A program made the translations under genes and the position numbers. Positions 62,396 through 64,000 of a stretch of 64,000 nucleotides of DNA are shown piece by piece. Position 1 is the first letter of the stretch; each line of letters begins with the position of its first letter. The stretch comes from Methanoplanus endosymbiosus. Lineage in GTDB: Archaea > Halobacteriota > Methanomicrobia > Methanomicrobiales > Methanomicrobiaceae. The stretch is taken from assembly GCF_024662215.1 (NCBI RefSeq), contig NZ_CP096115.1:806001-870000 (forward strand). Reading direction: 5' to 3'. The notes under the pieces are model-generated. The model saw nothing but the letters and a program-made list of their open reading frames with translations. It did no database searches and was not told the origin of the DNA.

Positions 62396-62677
62396 TTAAA
62401 AATCCTTTATATAGCCGATTTCAAAGTTTAAAGGACTTTCAAGGGCAAGATTATCTTTTTCAAAAACATCCATATAAACCAGGCCGTCCTTTGATATGTA
62501 AATATTATGGCTGTATGGCAGTGCAAAAGGCATTGAAAATAGTAAAAACTGCCTGAATTTGTTTATATCGCCCATTGTTGATAGATTGTTTAAGACCTCC
62601 TCTAAATCTTCAATCTCATCCACATTATCTGATAGTTTCAGGATATAATCATTGATCTCAACTTCTTCATTATTCAT
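62396..62677 (-). CDS. Unknown small acidic protein
   Basis: A 93-residue protein with an acidic helical head (LSDNVDEIEDLEEVLNNLST) and a strand-rich tail. TGTGGA lies just before ATG 62677. The overlapping plus-strand ORF has an unlikely composition. Position downstream of the type I methylase gene suggests it may be in that unit, but it is not a specificity subunit. Confidence 0.6.
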   Translation of the reverse strand: MNNEEVEINDYILKLSDNVDEIEDLEEVLNNLSTMGDINKFRQFLLFSMPFALPYSHNIYISKDGLVYMDVFEKDNLALESPLNFEIGYIKDF

Positions 62678-62805
62678 ATATCCACATTGGAATGACAGGC
62701 ATTTATTTGTTCATATGACCCTGCCCGGAAATATCTCATAATCCGGATTTTCAGGATAAAGATCACGGATCTAAGCACTATTTTAACAATTGATGCCGGG
62801 TAATA

Positions 62806-64000
62806 TCATTCCGCTTTTAAATCCTCATAAATATCTGAAAACTGCACAAGTGCAGTCTGAAGGCTCTCAGTAATCTCTTTGGCTATGACATCAGGCTCAG
62901 GCAGGTTTTCAGTGTCCTTTAAGCTGTCGTCTTTGAGCCAGAATATATCAAGGCTGACTTTGTCCCTTTTTATTATATCATCATAGGCAAACTGCCTGAA
63001 ACGTTCAGTTTCCCTTCTTTCGTGCCGGTTTTTCGGGTTATAACAGGCAATGAAGTCTTTTAAATCCTCTCTTGTGAGAGGATTTTCCTTCAGGGTAAAG
63101 TGTATATTTGTCCTTAAATCATAGATCCAGAGCATATCTGTCCATGGTTCTCCCCTACCGGGTTTACTATCAAAGAAGATGACATTCGCCTTAACACCCT
63201 GTGCATAGAAAATTTCGGTGGGGAGCCTTAACAGTGTATGGACATCACATTCTTCAAGTAGTTTTCTTCTGATGGTCTCTCCGGCACCGCCTTCAAACAA
63301 GACATTATCGGGGACAACGACTGCCGCACTGCCGTTTATTTTTAAGAGGCTTTTTACGTGCTGAAGGAAGTTTAGCTGTTTGTTGGATGTTGTCGCCCAG
63401 AAGTCATCCCTTTCGTATGTCTGCTTCTCTTTTTCCGCTTTTCCGTCACCGTTGATTATTGTGTAGCTGCTCTTTTTCCCAAACGGAGGATTGGTGAGGA
63501 CAAGGTCGAAGTGCTCTTTTGGCTCTGAGAGCAGGGAGTCGCCTACGCTTATCGGGCTTTCATCGCTTCCAATCCCGTGCAGATAGAGGTTCATGGCACA
63601 GAGGCGTGCTGCACTGTCTACGATTTCAACGCCCCTGAAGGTCTCTTCCTTTAAAAATCTGCTCTGGTCACGGTCGAGGTTGTAGTTTTTTACGAGATAG
63701 TCCCGTTCTGCGAGGAAGAATCCGCCTGTTCCGCATGCAGGATCGGTTATTGTCTGGAGGGGCTTTGGCCCTGTCACCTCAACTATTGCCTGTATTAAAG
63801 GTCTTGGAGTGAAGTACTGCCCGGCACCGCTCTTTGTGTCCTCCGCATTTTTCTGTAAAAGTCCTTCGTAGATCTCTCCCTTGACGTCCATGTCAAGTCC
63901 AATCCACGTCTCTTTTCCGATGAGGTCAACGAGGCGTTTTAGTTTTGCCGGGTCCTGTATTTTGTTCTGGGATTTTCTGAATATTATGCCGAGAAGACCT
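62806..64000 (-). CDS. hsdM: Type I restriction-modification methylase subunit (HsdM), 5' truncated
   Basis: The frame is open to the window edge, so the N-terminal part is missing; about 397 codons are seen. SAM motif I is DPACGTGGFFL, the catalytic motif IV is LTNPPFGKKS, and the leading KGEIYEGLLQKNAEDTKSGA is the HsdM signature. It methylates adenine together with the HsdS specificity subunit. No HsdS follows it; the next leftward gene is a 93-residue unknown. Confidence 0.93.
   Translation of the reverse strand, partial: GLLGIIFRKSQNKIQDPAKLKRLVDLIGKETWIGLDMDVKGEIYEGLLQKNAEDTKSGAGQYFTPRPLIQAIVEVTGPKPLQTITDPACGTGGFFLAERDYLVKNYNLDRDQSRFLKEETFRGVEIVDSAARLCAMNLYLHGIGSDESPISVGDSLLSEPKEHFDLVLTNPPFGKKSSYTIINGDGKAEKEKQTYERDDFWATTSNKQLNFLQHVKSLLKINGSAAVVVPDNVLFEGGAGETIRRKLLEECDVHTLLRLPTEIFYAQGVKANVIFFDSKPGRGEPWTDMLWIYDLRTNIHFTLKENPLTREDLKDFIACYNPKNRHERRETERFRQFAYDDIIKRDKVSLDIFWLKDDSLKDTENLPEPDVIAKEITESLQTALVQFSDIYEDLKAE

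Overview
The window looks like a chromosomal piece of a methanogenic archaeon, most likely of the order Methanomicrobiales. The seen evidence is a pair of archaeal-type ribosomal protein genes (S24e and S27ae), archaeal-style promoters with several apparently leaderless genes, ferredoxin/flavodoxin and thioredoxin-like proteins common in methanogens, and a strong abundance of CCGGA/TCCGG words. The order-level placement is inference. No rRNA, tRNA or CRISPR array was found.

Layout. 0-12.5 kb is a mixed region: the end of an NHLM-type ABC exporter, a GNAT acetyltransferase whose 3' end is repeated on the far side of a RelBE-like toxin-antitoxin pair, an Rpn-type nuclease, two paralogous unknown proteins flanking an adenine methylase and the S24e/S27ae genes, a Panacea/SocA-like protein, an orphan response regulator, a SEC-C protein and a secreted repeat protein. 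12.9-16.7 kb holds two divergent ATPase plus TOPRIM-like gene pairs: an AbiL/RloB-type pair and an AAA ATPase/DUF3226 pair. 16.8-21.3 kb is a short non-defence stretch (transglutaminase-like protein, EFR1 flavodoxin-ferredoxin, MarR/MATE).

21.5-47.1 kb is the centrepiece, a 25.6-kb two-armed defence island. The left arm reads leftward: MORC-like GHKL ATPase, Z1-domain NTPase, AIPR protein and a cytosine-5 methyltransferase, with a Vsr endonuclease meeting it tail to tail. The right arm reads rightward: SNF2 helicase (DrmD-like), a 1532-residue sacsin-like GHKL ATPase with a C-terminal HNH-like domain, a UvrD-like helicase, DrmA, DrmB, and a NERD-nuclease/UvrD-like helicase. The arms diverge from one 445-bp control region holding three adjacent palindromes and a MITE-like element. 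The right arm resembles DISARM but carries neither the PLD protein DrmC nor a methylase of its own. The only nearby methylase is in the left arm, so the two arms may work as one composite system.

47.1-64 kb holds an orphan nucleotidyltransferase, an AAA/DUF4143 ATPase, and an arsenic/organoarsenical gene cluster (ArsR, ArsF, ArsG, ArsC and a DGC protein on one side; ArsP-like permease, small thioredoxin and a DGC-DUF2703 fusion on the other) with four copies of one 20-bp palindromic operator. It then holds a TnpB element with matched end hairpins, a VapBC pair lying between an intact LysE gene and a decayed copy of its 3' part, and the C-terminal part of a type I restriction methylase. Two toxin-antitoxin pairs are thus bracketed by a host gene and a copy of its 3' end, in the same arrangement.
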